Positions 42,903 through 54,100 are shown, counted from the first letter of the stretch. The stretch is DNA of 64,000 nt from Bacteroidetes bacterium UBA2364 (GCA_002344075.1 DDTM01000083.1:1-64000), one strand, 5' to 3'. Notes: a model not told the origin generated them from the letters alone. A program made the numbers and translations.

Positions 42903-44591
42903 TTAGGAACGACTGGGACTTACGACGGGTGTTCTGGAAGCGCCATCGCCCATTCCATCCCCCAAGAGATCATCATAGGCCGCATCATAGTCGTATGGAT
43001 TGCGCGTAACCAAGGGCACTCGCTTAAAGTTATGGGCATCCGGAGGAGATGTTGTGAGCCATTCGAGGGTAGTACCTCCCCATGGATCTGCGCCGACTTG
43101 TTCTCCTTTGATCAAAGAATGGATGAAACAAATGAAGGCAACTAACAAGCCAAGACCCAAAATCCACGACCCATATGTTGAAAATGCATGCAAGCTAGCA
43201 TATTCTGGAACATAGTCGTAATAACGACGCGGCATTCCTTGACTACCCAAAATGAACTGGGTAAAGAAGGTAACATTAAACCCAATAAAGATTAAACCTG
43301 CAGCCCACTTTGCTAAGGATTCATTGTACATTTTTCCTGTCATTTTGGGCCACCAGTAATGTAAACCACCAAGGAAAGCAATTACCGTACCGCCCATCAT
43401 TACATAGTGGAAATGCGCCACCACATAATAGGTGTCATGAAGGTGTACATCCACATTCAAGGAACCAAGCATAATGCCCGTTAATCCACCAATTGTGAAT
43501 AAAAACAAAAACATTTGGGCATAGATCATTGGCGCACGTAGCGAGATAGAACCTTTATACATTGTCCCCACCCAACTAATCACCTTAATACCTGTTGGCA
43601 CACCCACTAAGTAAGTAATTGCCGAGAAGATGATTGCAGCCACTTCTGATTGGCCGGCTACGAACATATGGTGCCCCCAAACCAAGAAACTTACCAATGC
43701 AATTGCCATAGAGGAAAGGGCAATTGCTTTATAACCAAATATTTTCTGACGCGAAAAAGTGGCCATCAATTCCGAAATAACGCCCATCGCAGGCAAAATC
43801 ATGATATAAACCGCAGGATGGGAATAGAACCAGAAGAAGTGCTGGTATAAAACGGGATCTCCTCCCAACTTAGGATCGAAAATGCCAATTCCAATCAGTT
43901 TTTCCATCATCAACAATAACATGGTAATCCCAATCACTGGAGTGGCCAACACCTGAATAATGGCAGTGGCGTAAATTCCCCAAAGGAAGAGCGGAAGTCG
44001 CGTCCATGTCATGCCGGGAGCACGCATCTTATGAATTGTAACCACAAAGTTTAAGCCCGTAAGAATGGACGAAAAACCAGCAACAAAGACCGCTAACGTC
44101 ATCCAAACCACGGTTGTTGTAGTGGTAGAATAAGGTGCGTAAAAGGTCCAACCCGTATCAACCGCCCCAGAGAGCATACCGATGATACCTAAAATACCCC
44201 CAGCCCAGTAGATGTAGAAACTGGCAAGGTTGAGTCTTGGGAAGGCCACATCTTTCGCCCCAATCATGATAGGCAATAAAAAGTTTCCTAATGATGCCGG
44301 AATAGACGGGATGATGAATAGAAACACCATTACAATCCCGTGCGCACTAAACACCCGGTTGTACATAGCTGCATCCATTATCGTTCGTCCTGGTGTAAGC
44401 AGTTCTAAGCGAACAAATACCGCCAACAAGCCTCCTACAGCAAAAAAGAGTACCACCGAAATGAGATACATGATCCCAATCCGCTTATGGTCAACTGTTG
44501 TTAACCAACTCTTGATTCCCTTTTCAGCATTCAGGTAGTGGTGTTCGATTGCGGGCATTGTTTGGCCCGGCTCAATCATGGTAACGCTCAT
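42903..44591 (-). CDS. coxA: Cytochrome c oxidase subunit I, type A2 (Tyr-Ser variant)
   Basis: 562 residues, 12 or more helices. Heme and copper ligands are visible: VFSAHGIVMVFLF (low-spin heme His), FFWFYSHPAVYIMILPAMG (Cu-B His; the Tyr-Ser pair replaces the Glu of type A1), VWGHHMFVAG (Cu-B His-His) and HDTYYVVAHFHYVMMG (heme a3 and a His). Type A2 oxidases with YS at this position include the caa3 oxidase of Rhodothermus marinus. It reduces oxygen to water and pumps protons in the inner membrane. Its place behind actA-F and coxB predicts electron supply straight from alternative complex III. Confidence 0.97.
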   Translation of the reverse strand: MSVTMIEPGQTMPAIEHHYLNAEKGIKSWLTTVDHKRIGIMYLISVVLFFAVGGLLAVFVRLELLTPGRTIMDAAMYNRVFSAHGIVMVFLFIIPSIPASLGNFLLPIMIGAKDVAFPRLNLASFYIYWAGGILGIIGMLSGAVDTGWTFYAPYSTTTTTVVWMTLAVFVAGFSSILTGLNFVVTIHKMRAPGMTWTRLPLFLWGIYATAIIQVLATPVIGITMLLLMMEKLIGIGIFDPKLGGDPVLYQHFFWFYSHPAVYIMILPAMGVISELMATFSRQKIFGYKAIALSSMAIALVSFLVWGHHMFVAGQSEVAAIIFSAITYLVGVPTGIKVISWVGTMYKGSISLRAPMIYAQMFLFLFTIGGLTGIMLGSLNVDVHLHDTYYVVAHFHYVMMGGTVIAFLGGLHYWWPKMTGKMYNESLAKWAAGLIFIGFNVTFFTQFILGSQGMPRRYYDYVPEYASLHAFSTYGSWILGLGLLVAFICFIHSLIKGEQVGADPWGGTTLEWLTTSPPDAHNFKRVPLVTRNPYDYDAAYDDLLGDGMGDGASRTPVVSPSRS

Positions 44592-44617
44592 GTTTCTCCT
44601 AATTTCAATAAAGGGAT

Positions 44618-45694
44618 TTACTTCAAGGTTTTCATGTATTCAATAATGGCCTTTATTTCGCCATCTTTAATCAGGCCCGTAAAATTGGTCATCGCATTCG
44701 GAAAGCCATTCGCTACCTTAGCGCCTGGATTCAGAATGGATTCACGGATATAGTTTTCGTCAGCCGGCACAGCACCACCAGGACTTACACTCCGATTACT
44801 CCCCCAGAGTCCTTTCCATGTGGGGCCAATTCCCGGCGTACCATCCGCAGAATGACAAGATTGACATTTACTTTCAAATACTTTCTTCCCGCCTTCTGCC
44901 GACTCATCTACTTTGGTCAACTCTTCTAACCATGTCTCGAAGTCATTGTATGCCATCACCTGGACGTTACGATCCATTCCGGAGTGGGATGTCCCACAAT
45001 ATTCAGTACAGTGTAGTATATGTTTGCGGTCTAAACTGGAAACCGTCAACGTGGAATCATTAGGCCGATTATACTTTAAGGTTGGCTTAGGCGCATTAAA
45101 CCACACATATGTAAAACGATTTGGGATCACATCTTGCTTTACGCGAAAGTCAGGGATATAAAAACTGTGCAACACGTCATTGCTGGTCATGACCATACGC
45201 ACGGGTTGATTGGCGGGGACCACAAGGCTATCGGAGGTTCCTCCATTCGGATAGGTGAAAGTCCATCCCCATTGGAATGCCGTCGCTTGAATTTCGTACA
45301 CGTTTTTAGGAGTTACCCGTTGTCCCATATAGTCTCTTGCTCCCAAAACAAATACCACCATCACCAACAATGTTGGAAATATTACCCAGAACATTTCAAA
45401 AGCAATGCTATCCTTTACCTTCTCAGTCCGGTCGGAATCCGATTTACGCTGATACTTGTAGATGAAATAGCCCATTGCTGCAACTACCCCAATAAAAAAC
45501 AGGTAATTCCAGTAATTAATAAAGTTGAACACCCAGTCGGTCCCTTCAGCCAGTGTTGATGAAGCACGTGGCGTCCACCCTTGAATATGTCCCCCTTGGG
45601 GAGCCACCATCACATAGATCATGTAGATGATCGCCAGAATCCCGGCAGCCAGGACTCCTATCATTGTGCGGTTATTGTTGTGTTTCGGCGTCAT
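44618..45694 (-). CDS. coxB: Cytochrome c oxidase subunit II with fused cytochrome c domain
   Basis: 358 residues. Two N-terminal helices (MIGVLAAGILAIIYMIYVMV; WNYLFFIGVVAAMGYFIYKY) precede the cupredoxin domain with Cu-A ligands: SNDVLHSFYIPDF (His) and CTEYCGTSHSGM (Cys, Glu, Cys, His, Met). A C-terminal cytochrome c domain follows, with heme motif CQSCH at about residue 283 and an axial Met probably in the NAMTNFTGLI region. This makes the enzyme a caa3 type, able to take electrons directly from the complex III analogue. It lies downstream of the SCO gene, whose product loads Cu-A. Confidence 0.96.
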   Translation of the reverse strand: MTPKHNNNRTMIGVLAAGILAIIYMIYVMVAPQGGHIQGWTPRASSTLAEGTDWVFNFINYWNYLFFIGVVAAMGYFIYKYQRKSDSDRTEKVKDSIAFEMFWVIFPTLLVMVVFVLGARDYMGQRVTPKNVYEIQATAFQWGWTFTYPNGGTSDSLVVPANQPVRMVMTSNDVLHSFYIPDFRVKQDVIPNRFTYVWFNAPKPTLKYNRPNDSTLTVSSLDRKHILHCTEYCGTSHSGMDRNVQVMAYNDFETWLEELTKVDESAEGGKKVFESKCQSCHSADGTPGIGPTWKGLWGSNRSVSPGGAVPADENYIRESILNPGAKVANGFPNAMTNFTGLIKDGEIKAIIEYMKTLK

Positions 45695-45723
45695 TCGACT
45701 ATTCAGGTTAATTCAATTATTTG

Positions 45724-46602
45724 TCAGATTTTATCGGATTGAACAAAATCTTCTGGTTGAACAGATTTTGCTCTGGTTTCGCTTTTCCAATACCACACCA
45801 AGCCAACCGCAACCAAAGACAGTACGATTCCCATGCCAATTTGCATGAGGCGATACGCATTTAATACATAAGATTTTTCTTGCGGGTCATAGTGGTAACA
45901 CCACAAGAACACTTTATCAATCGTAGTTCCCACTTTCCCGTCGGCGGCTTCCATGAGGCCATTACGTAAGTCTTTACCACTATAGCGGATTCCATAGAGA
46001 TAGCGACTCACTTTTCCTTCTCCGCTTAACAGCATAATGGCTGCGGAGTGCGAAAACTGTTTGGATCTTTCATCCCATTTATATCGAAAACCAACAGATT
46101 TTGCTACTTTTCGGATCTCTACTTCTTCACCCGTCAAAAAGTGCCACCCCTTTTCGGCGCCAACTTTATTTAATTTAGCCATATAACTTTTTTTCTGTCG
46201 TTTGGCTAACGCGGGAGTTTCTGTAGGCTGTATACTAATGGAGACTACTTCATACTCATTACCGGGCGTCCAAGTCATACTTTTCGCTCCCGAGACAATG
46301 CCGTCTAATACATAATGGCACAGTAAAGCACAGGTATGGTATGCAAAATTTAAAAGAACAGGTTTGTCTCCTTTAAAATAGGAAGACAACTGCACAACAT
46401 TTCCTTCTTCGTCTCGAAACGTGGCATCGAGCGGGATAAATTCCCCAAGTTTTTCCTCTATCCCCGTTTCTTTTTGTATTTGCGGTGCCTCGTTACGTAC
46501 CTTATCTCCGAAGGTACGCGCACTCCCTAATGCTTGCGGCCAAGCCCACTGTGCACCACCTAAGGCCAAAACAAAAAAGGCTAAAAGGTGCTTCATAAGC
46601 AT
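45724..46602 (-). CDS. SCO1/SenC-family copper chaperone with C-terminal membrane anchor
   Basis: 292 residues from ATG at 46602 (46596 is equally possible). Signal peptide ALGGAQWAWPQA. The thioredoxin-like SCO domain has the copper motif HTCALLCHYVL (CxxxC) and the distal His in KQFSHSAAIMLLSGEGKVSR. A C-terminal helix (MQIGMGIVLSLVAVGLVWYW) anchors the protein to the membrane. SCO delivers copper to the Cu-A site of subunit II, encoded next in the operon, so function and position agree well. Confidence 0.92.
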   Translation of the reverse strand: MLMKHLLAFFVLALGGAQWAWPQALGSARTFGDKVRNEAPQIQKETGIEEKLGEFIPLDATFRDEEGNVVQLSSYFKGDKPVLLNFAYHTCALLCHYVLDGIVSGAKSMTWTPGNEYEVVSISIQPTETPALAKRQKKSYMAKLNKVGAEKGWHFLTGEEVEIRKVAKSVGFRYKWDERSKQFSHSAAIMLLSGEGKVSRYLYGIRYSGKDLRNGLMEAADGKVGTTIDKVFLWCYHYDPQEKSYVLNAYRLMQIGMGIVLSLVAVGLVWYWKSETRAKSVQPEDFVQSDKI

Positions 46603-46622
46603 ACGTCCGTTAAAGCGATCAA

Positions 46623-47006
46623 TCAATTTTCCACTTTGGGTGTAACAGGTCGGTTTTTGGCTTCTCTGAGTATTAGTTCTATAGCCCGGTCAACTGGAAT
46701 TTGATACTTACCATTTGCCGCATCTACCACTGCGTATTGCTTAAGCTTCTGCTCCACCCTCTCAAGGTGTTTGGCTTGTTCTGCATAAACATAGCCTGTA
46801 GAAAGTTTATCATTGGCCGCATTGCGCTCAAAATTGATGTATTGATACACCACAACCAATATCAAAGCTACCGCAAGTACAATGACACCTACAATTCGCC
46901 CAAGCCAACTTGTACTGATGCCCTCTTCCTGTACCTCGGTGTACTCTTCAAGACCTTCGTATTCAGGTTCTACAACCTGCAAATAACGTGGATAAGATTC
47001 TGACAT
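46623..47006 (-). CDS. Small membrane protein of the respiratory operon
   Basis: 127 residues. One helix about residues 35-58 (WLGRIVGVIVLAVALILVVV) lies between a Glu/Tyr-rich N-terminus and a charged helical tail that ends VDRAIELILREAKNRPVTPK. Not a family I know. Genes of similar length between actF and SCO are part of such operons in Rhodothermia-like genomes, as far as I recall. It could be an assembly factor or accessory subunit. Confidence 0.7.
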   Translation of the reverse strand: MSESYPRYLQVVEPEYEGLEEYTEVQEEGISTSWLGRIVGVIVLAVALILVVVYQYINFERNAANDKLSTGYVYAEQAKHLERVEQKLKQYAVVDAANGKYQIPVDRAIELILREAKNRPVTPKVEN

Positions 47007-47047
47007 ACTTGTTGTTGTTTTACCTCAAAGTAAAAGGGATTCACTCC

Positions 47048-48331
47048 TTAAAAACTTTGATGGAAATGGAGCGATTTTTGGAAGTAAATATCGTTATAAG
47101 GTACTAAACTGTGTTGCCGAATTTTGTAAAAAAAGAGTCCTACAAAAAAGAAGACAAAACCAAGCCAACAGGTGAGATCCAGAATACTATAATGAGGACC
47201 TGTTTTGTAAAGTGCTGGCATCGCATTCCAATACAAGTCCGCAAAATGGATGATCAAGAACCAAACAGCCATTGCCGCAAGTGCCTCTTTTCGACGTTTG
47301 ATAGCACGTCCGATTAATAATAAAAAAGGCATAACAAAATGGCCAAACAACAAGAACCAACTCCAACCCAGCCAACCACTTTCAAACCGGACCTTGTAAA
47401 AAATTGTTTCTTCAGGTAAATTCGCATACCAGTACAATAACGCTTGGCTTACCCCGATGTATGCCCAGAACACGGTAAAGGCAAACATCAATTTCCCCAT
47501 ATCGTGGAAATGTTCATCAGAAATCACATCTGCCAGTTTCCCATTACGTACAAAATACAACGCAACAAGTAATAATACAGCATGCGAGGTAACCCATCCA
47601 CCGATAAAAAAGTTGACACCAAAAATGGTCGAGAACCAGTGTGGCTGTAAGGACATTAAAAAGTCAAACGAGGCGAAAGCGACACAAAGCGCCGAAATAG
47701 GAATACCCCAAGCAGAAGTGAGCCGACGAAGCTGGAAATACTCTAAGCGGTTTTCCAACGCTTCCCCTGTTCCGGCAATGTGTAATTTAAGGCCCAAGCG
47801 GGTAAGTGGGCCTATACTTAGGTTGCTTGGATCCGGGTTTTCATCTTCCTGGGTAGAAAGTTTGTGCAGACGAAAAGCAAGCCAACTCCAAACAAAGAAA
47901 TAGATGACGTATCGAATGGCAAAAAAAGTTGGGTTTAGATAGCCCGATTTCCCTTGCAAGATAAGATCTTTGGCTACCACATCTTTATGTGCCCATTCAA
48001 AAAGCGGGTGATGGTCCGAGGTGAAAAGTAAAATCACCATTGGTAGTCCCGCTAAGGCAAGAACGGGAAAAGACCAAGCAATTGTTTCGTGAAATCTACG
48101 AATGACGATGTGCCAATGCGCTTTGGCAATGGTCATAATCATAACGAGAAACAATGCTCCAATGGTAATGCCCAGTGTAAAGAGAAATCCCACATGATAT
48201 GACGCCCAAAAGCCATGCATATCGCCCGCGATAACTCCATAAATGCCGCTCACCAAAAGGAGACCAACACCTGCAATCATGGGCAGTTGCCATGTTTTGT
48301 TTTCGGTAGTAAACTGATATTTCGTACTCAT
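47048..48331 (-). CDS. actF: Alternative complex III subunit ActF
   Basis: 427 residues, about ten helices, no heme motif. It is the NrfD-related polytopic subunit of alternative complex III and resembles half of the ActC fold. Segments such as WQLPMIAGVGLLLVSGIYGV, FWASYHVGFLFTLGITIGAL and the Trp-rich middle region (QPHWFSTIFGVNFFIGGWVT) are characteristic. It sits in the inner membrane beside ActC, where quinol oxidation and possible proton movement take place. It lies immediately behind actE in the canonical actABCDEF order. Confidence 0.92.
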   Translation of the reverse strand: MSTKYQFTTENKTWQLPMIAGVGLLLVSGIYGVIAGDMHGFWASYHVGFLFTLGITIGALFLVMIMTIAKAHWHIVIRRFHETIAWSFPVLALAGLPMVILLFTSDHHPLFEWAHKDVVAKDLILQGKSGYLNPTFFAIRYVIYFFVWSWLAFRLHKLSTQEDENPDPSNLSIGPLTRLGLKLHIAGTGEALENRLEYFQLRRLTSAWGIPISALCVAFASFDFLMSLQPHWFSTIFGVNFFIGGWVTSHAVLLLVALYFVRNGKLADVISDEHFHDMGKLMFAFTVFWAYIGVSQALLYWYANLPEETIFYKVRFESGWLGWSWFLLFGHFVMPFLLLIGRAIKRRKEALAAMAVWFLIIHFADLYWNAMPALYKTGPHYSILDLTCWLGFVFFFVGLFFYKIRQHSLVPYNDIYFQKSLHFHQSF

Positions 48332-48361
48332 AGTTGGCAGTCTTTAAGGCAAACGGTTTAT

Positions 48362-48994
48362 TTACTTACGAATTTTAGCTTTTTCTTCAGCAGGTACATC
48401 AGATTCGTTCGCATACTGGCTGCGCTGAAGTACCCGAACCCACGCAACAATGGCCCAACGATCGGTTGTATTGGGAAGTTGCGCGGCATATCCAGGCATG
48501 TTGTTAATCCCATTCGAGACCACATCATAGAGATATCCGTCCCGCTCCTGACGCAACCGGTCTTGGTGAACCGATGCAGGCATGGTGTATCCATTGGAAC
48601 GTTGGCCATATACCGAAACCACCCCTTTACCATCTCCAATTTCCGAATGGCAAGGCGCACAATATATATGGAAACGCTCTTGTCCCCGCTTCAGAAGGGC
48701 GGCATCAATCGTCAAAGGATTGTTTTGCACAAAACCACCTGAAGCATCTTTTCCTGTTTTAACGACCCGGTCAGTGTCGGTCGCAGAATGGCTGCCCCTC
48801 GCAACAGTATTTTCAACCGGCATCCGCATAGAACGCCCATCTTTGAAAAGAGGGTTATCCGACTGCGCTTTGAACTTTTCCTGAAAATCCATGTTCAGGT
48901 TGAGATGGATCGGGGGTTGATCGCTTGTAGTACCTCTGCAACCAGCGAGTACCATCATGGTCAGCCCTAAGCCGATGGCGAAAATATTCCTCAT
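48362..48994 (-). CDS. actE: Alternative complex III monoheme cytochrome c ActE
   Basis: 210 residues. Lipoprotein-type signal (VLAGC, Cys at about 19). One heme motif, CAPCH, at about residue 118, followed by SEIGDGKGVV; a likely axial Met is in the NGINNMPGYAAQL segment. It carries electrons on the periplasmic side from ActA/ActB towards the caa3 oxidase. The spacing (61 bp after actD) and order support one operon. The length is within the usual range for ActE. Confidence 0.93.
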   Translation of the reverse strand: MRNIFAIGLGLTMMVLAGCRGTTSDQPPIHLNLNMDFQEKFKAQSDNPLFKDGRSMRMPVENTVARGSHSATDTDRVVKTGKDASGGFVQNNPLTIDAALLKRGQERFHIYCAPCHSEIGDGKGVVSVYGQRSNGYTMPASVHQDRLRQERDGYLYDVVSNGINNMPGYAAQLPNTTDRWAIVAWVRVLQRSQYANESDVPAEEKAKIRK

Positions 48995-49055
48995 TATGTT
49001 GTCTTACGAATACAGGTTTCTGGAAAGATGCTGTAGGTTCTGGTATTAAACCTAA

Positions 49056-49619
49056 TCATTCATACTCCGGCACGGTTTCTACCTGAACGGCACCAATGCT
49101 TTTGAGGAATGATTCTGTTTTATGGTCGTCATATTTTTCATCGTCGGATTCAATGTAGATAAAGAATTTATCATCTGTCACCCGTGCAAATTCACTCACA
49201 TTAAACAGCGGATTGTATGGTTTCGGCAAATTATTCAAAGCCAGCATGGTACCAATGTTGGTGAAGACCGAAAACAAAACCGTACATTCAAACAAGACCG
49301 GAATCACAGGCCAAACAGAAAAGAGCGGCTTATTGCTGATGCTAACGGGATAGTCATAAGAATTCATCCACCACATCATTAGCAGGGCCAAGCATAATCC
49401 GGTTAGACCTCCGACAAAAACAATGTATCCCAGTGGTGAAGGCTTAAGCCCCATTGCCTTATCTAATCCGTGAATCGGAAAAGGAGTGTAACAATCCCAT
49501 TTTTTAAACCCAGCTTCACGTACTTGCTTCGCGGCATCGGTTAATGTTTTGGGGTTGGCAAACTCGGCAACGACTCCGGTAAAGCGAAGTGGTGGGGCGG
49601 TTTTAACTGCTGCTGCCAT
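49056..49619 (-). CDS. actD: Alternative complex III subunit ActD
   Basis: 187 residues of the DUF3341 family. Soluble N-terminal part (GVVAEFANPKTLTDAAKQVR, YTPFPIHGLDKAMG), then two helices (IVFVGGLTGLCLALLMMWWM; VLFECTVLFSVFTNIGTML), and a C-terminal tail with KFFIYIESDDEKYDD. ActD is a small membrane subunit of the quinol:acceptor oxidoreductase. It is situated between actC and actE as in Rhodothermus. Confidence 0.95.
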   Translation of the reverse strand: MAAAVKTAPPLRFTGVVAEFANPKTLTDAAKQVREAGFKKWDCYTPFPIHGLDKAMGLKPSPLGYIVFVGGLTGLCLALLMMWWMNSYDYPVSISNKPLFSVWPVIPVLFECTVLFSVFTNIGTMLALNNLPKPYNPLFNVSEFARVTDDKFFIYIESDDEKYDDHKTESFLKSIGAVQVETVPEYE

Positions 49620-49663
49620 AAAAGTAATATGCTAAGCGGTTATGTCTTATGAACGATGAAAGT

Positions 49664-51100
49664 TTAGGAATGACTCGGTTTCACGGTTGGGGCCGATTCA
49701 TGGGTATGGTGTCCATCTCCAGCGTGGTCTTCATAAAAATGCGGATCTGCCTGGGGCAAAATCATTTTCACCTCCGCAACAGCAATTACCGGCAGGTGAC
49801 GCATAAAGATGAAGAACAGGAAGAAGAACAACCCAAAACTACCAATAAACGTGAGAATGTCTATTATAGTCGGGCTGTAATAATCCCACGAGGACGGTAG
49901 AAAATCACGGTGCAACGATGTGACCGTTATCACGAACCGCTCAAACCACATCCCAATATTAACGAAGATTGACAAGACAAAGGTCGCAGTCATACTGGTT
50001 CGAAGTTTTTTGAACCAGAATAGCTGTGGGGTAACAACGTTGCAGGTAAACATAGTCCAATATGCCCACCAGTACTGACCAAAGGCCCGGTTGACGAAGG
50101 CATAAATCTCGTATTGAACACCGGAGTACCAAGCTACAAAGAACTCCATCATGTATGCAAACCCTACCATAGAACCCGTCACCAAAATAATGATATTCAT
50201 TTTTTCGATATGGCGGATGGTAATGATGTTTTCCAGATTATACAATTTTCTGAGTGGTACAAGTAATGTAGCGACCATCGCAAACCCGGAAAAAATGGCA
50301 CCTGCAACAAAGTATGGAGGGAAGATTGTGGTATGCCACCCAGGAAGTTGCGACACTGCAAAGTCAAAAGAGACCACCGAGTGTACGGATAGAACCAGTG
50401 GTGTGGACAAGGCCGCAAAAATTGTATAAGCCTTTTCGTAATGGAGCCAATTCTTCATGCTTCCAGACCAACCTAACGAAAGGAAAGCCATGACTTTTTG
50501 GCGCAAACTACCCAATTTCGCACGGTCCCTCAAGGTTGCAATATCTGGGATCAAACCCGTGTACCAAAAGATAAGGGAAGTGGTAAAGTACGTACCTACG
50601 GCAAATACGTCCCAAAGCAATGGGCTTCTAAAATTGGGCCACATCCCCATCTGGCCCGGAATAGGGAACAGATAGTACGCCATCCATTGCCGACCAATGT
50701 GGAAAGCTGGAAAGATGAGGGCACAAATAACGGCAAATATGGTCATCGCTTCGGCAGAACGGTTGATTGCCGTCCGCCATTCCTGACGAAACAGAAAAAG
50801 CACCGCCGAGATTAAGGTCCCCGCGTGACCAATACCGACCCAGAATACAAAGTTTACGATATCCCAGGCCCAACCGACCGGATTGTTGTTCCCCCAAACC
50901 CCAATCCCATTCCAAAACAGGTACAGGAAGCAGGTCACCAACATGATAGTCAACATGGCAGCGATTGAAAATCCAGCCCACCAATAGGGTTTGGCTTTCC
51001 GTTCGTTATGGACCGACACCCACTCCGTAATATCGTGGAAAGACGGGTTTCCATCAACCAATGGTGGATCGTAGGACGTATGTGTTGCAAGATTGCTCAT
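49664..51100 (-). CDS. actC: Alternative complex III quinol-binding subunit ActC (NrfD/PsrC family)
   Basis: 478 residues, about ten helices. NrfD/PsrC-type features: WDIVNFVFWVGIGHAGTLIS near residue 85, SVHSVVSFDFAVSQLPGWHT near 240, and YMMEFFVAWYSGVQYE near 320. The last part is a His-rich soluble tail (FYEDHAGDGHHTHES). It forms the quinol-oxidation site in the membrane beneath ActB. Position directly after actB, 47 bp apart. Confidence 0.95.
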   Translation of the reverse strand: MSNLATHTSYDPPLVDGNPSFHDITEWVSVHNERKAKPYWWAGFSIAAMLTIMLVTCFLYLFWNGIGVWGNNNPVGWAWDIVNFVFWVGIGHAGTLISAVLFLFRQEWRTAINRSAEAMTIFAVICALIFPAFHIGRQWMAYYLFPIPGQMGMWPNFRSPLLWDVFAVGTYFTTSLIFWYTGLIPDIATLRDRAKLGSLRQKVMAFLSLGWSGSMKNWLHYEKAYTIFAALSTPLVLSVHSVVSFDFAVSQLPGWHTTIFPPYFVAGAIFSGFAMVATLLVPLRKLYNLENIITIRHIEKMNIIILVTGSMVGFAYMMEFFVAWYSGVQYEIYAFVNRAFGQYWWAYWTMFTCNVVTPQLFWFKKLRTSMTATFVLSIFVNIGMWFERFVITVTSLHRDFLPSSWDYYSPTIIDILTFIGSFGLFFFLFFIFMRHLPVIAVAEVKMILPQADPHFYEDHAGDGHHTHESAPTVKPSHS

Positions 51101-51147
51101 GCGCGTTTTGGGTATGCTGTGTTTACGGTTGGAGGCTTTCTTAATTT

Positions 51148-54100
51148 TCAGGCGTGCTCGGTGTGTTCCTCATGATGGTGTGCCCCATCACGATATTCAG
51201 GACCTTTCAGCGCCGTGTTGGGGTTGGTAATCCGAGCGAAGTAGGAAACACGAGGACGGTTTGCCAAATCCGCAAGTACCTCATAATTACGGTCATGCTT
51301 CTTCATCTTGGCAACGGCACTGTTTTTATCGCGGATATTACCGAACGTAATCGCTTGCGATGGACAAACTTGCTGGCAGGCAGTGAGAATGTCCCCTTCT
51401 TTAAGGTTTTTCTGCTCCCGGCGGGCATCCAGTCCGGCTTCGCGAATGCGTTGTACGCAAAATGTACATTTTTCCATTACCCCACGGAAACGAACAGTAA
51501 CATTGGGGTTATTGGTCATTTGAACGGTTGCGGGCAGGTCTTTTGTCCAGTTCAGGAAATTATACCGACGTACTTTATACGGGCAGTTATTCGCACAATA
51601 ACGGGTTCCTACACAACGGTTATAGGTCATTTCATTTAATCCGTCTGGCGAATGCGAGGTTGCATTGATAGGGCAAACCTGTTCACAAGGTGCATTTTCA
51701 CAATGATGACAAAGCATCGGCTGAATCACCATACCGGGGTCTGCTTGGTCTCCATAAAAATACCGATCGAGGCGCATCCAGTACATATCCCGCCCCATAG
51801 ACACCTGTTCTTTCCCTACAACTGGAATATTATTTTCACTCTGACATGCCGTTATACAGGCAGAGCAACCAGTGCAGGTATTAAGGTCTATGACCATTCC
51901 CCATTGGTACTGATACCAAGGACTGGTTGAGACATGTTCTTGAATGTCGGCACGCTCGTCTTCCCACAAAGAAGGATACTGGCTCCAATTCACCTCTTTT
52001 CCATCCACTTTGTGCTCATAATCTTTTGCAAACCGAGGCTTCTTTTTATACTCATCGAGCGATTGCATCCGTACAATGCGACGATTTTGCTGGTGCTGTA
52101 CGGCTCCCTGAGATTCCCAGTCTTCTGGCAAAGCACCGTGGTCTTGGGTTGTTACAACCTGATAGGTTTCTCCCGTCTTGGTCAATTCGACATGTAAGCC
52201 AATTTGCATGGCCTGAGAAGTACGTAATTTCTCTACCGATACTCCAATTCCATTGGAAACAGGACCATTTTGATAGATTCCCACTTCTTTGGAGAAGAAA
52301 TCATGAGACCACCTCTCGTTATCTGATTTTATTTGCCGACCATATCCTAATGAGACCGAAATAGAGTTGTCCACAAATCCGGGCACAATCCAGATAGGAA
52401 CGCTAATGCTCCGGTCATTCACTTTCAGATTAACGATATCCACATAATGGTTTCCAGACTTGTTCACAACACTCAAACCAAGCCGTTGAGCCGTAGCAGG
52501 ACTCATGACAGCAACGTTGTCCCAAACAATTTTGGTGATATGTTCCGGCAATTCCTGCATCCAAGCATTATTGGAAAAAGTACCATCATATAATCCCAAA
52601 TGTGGTTTAAATACCACCTCAATCGTATTTTTATCAACCGTATTGATTGTATTTAAAGCTTCCGCAGGAACATTAGCAGCCCCAACGGTAGTTGCTGCAA
52701 AACCAGTCCCTTCTACGAAGCCATCGTGCAACGTTTTTTCCCAATTGACAGTACTATTGGCTGCTTTAACAAGATCAAATCCGCTTTTCTGGGTACCTGT
52801 TGACATCCAGTTGACCAATTCAATTTCGGATTTACTATCCCAAAGCGGCGCAATAAGCGGCTGGATAATGGAACGAACACCGGTATAAGAAAGGCCATCG
52901 CCCCATGCCTCTAAATAGTAAGACAAAGGCAAATGCCAAGTAGCCGCTTGACCAGTTTCGTCCATTAGATGACCTGCATGAATCGAAACAGGAACTTTTT
53001 TCAAGGCCGCCGTAAAATCTAAGTCCGACGGTGCATTATAAACAGGATTTACACCCAACATCAATAATACATCCACTTGGCCTGCTTTCATTGTGGCCGT
53101 TAATGCCCCTAATTGACTCGCTTGAGGAACCAAAGTAGTACCAGACGGATGGTCATACAGCGTCACCGTGGTACCTAAAGCGCCCAACGTACTATTTATA
53201 GCAGCAGCCAGCGCATGCACGACTGGCGGTTGGTTGGCCCCGGCCACCACCACGGCCTTGCCTGCATTTCGGCGAAGGTCAGAAGCGATTTCCTTCACCC
53301 ACTGATGATTGGCAAATGCTGTAGCCTTCGGTGCAGCAGCACTAACCCCGGTAGCCGCTGCAAGTGCAGCTGCAAAGGCAGGAATTTCCGAAGAACGTAG
53401 TTTAAGGCGGTTATCCGCCATACCACCCGTTGTGGTATAAGCACTTTCCACAACATAGAGGCGGCTCATCTCATCGTTAGGCGACATCACGCGGCGCCCT
53501 GCGGCAAACTCGCGTGCATTATGAACCATATTTTTATCTGTAGCAGCAAGAAAGTCAGCATCCAAACTCACAATCACTTTGGCTTGTGAAAATTGATATA
53601 CTGGCCGCAAAGCACGCCCAAACGCCATTTGATATCCCAAGGCCTCCACATCATCACCAGCAGCATCATATGTATAGGACGCCCAGCCGTTGCTACGTGC
53701 AGCAGTGAGCAGTGCTGCCAAAGTGGGAGAAGTAAGACTCGGCGCGAGTACTGCTACCCGTTTTCCAGCAAGCCCCGATACAACTTCCTGTTGGAATTTA
53801 TTCCAATTAGAAGATTGGCCCTTGAACTTTGGTAGCCGAATCCGGTCTGGGTCAAACATATTCAGGATAGAAGCCTGTTCAAACGGACTTGTTGCCCCCA
53901 CCCCTTTGTTTTGGGGATGATCCGGATTGCCTTCAACTTTGGTGGGCCGCCCTTCATGACTCTCGACCAAGACAGGGCGTACATGATCCCCAAAAGGCAT
54001 AGCCGTTGCATACATTAGTGGACGCCCCGGTATGATCTGCTCGGGCTGTCTTGTATAAGGCAATACCTTTTCAAACGGTTTACGGCAGGCAGCCAAGCCC

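Noticed and set aside
42771..43145. Plus-strand open frames across the cox genes
   Set aside because: They are antisense to well-identified oxidase subunits and show no protein family features.
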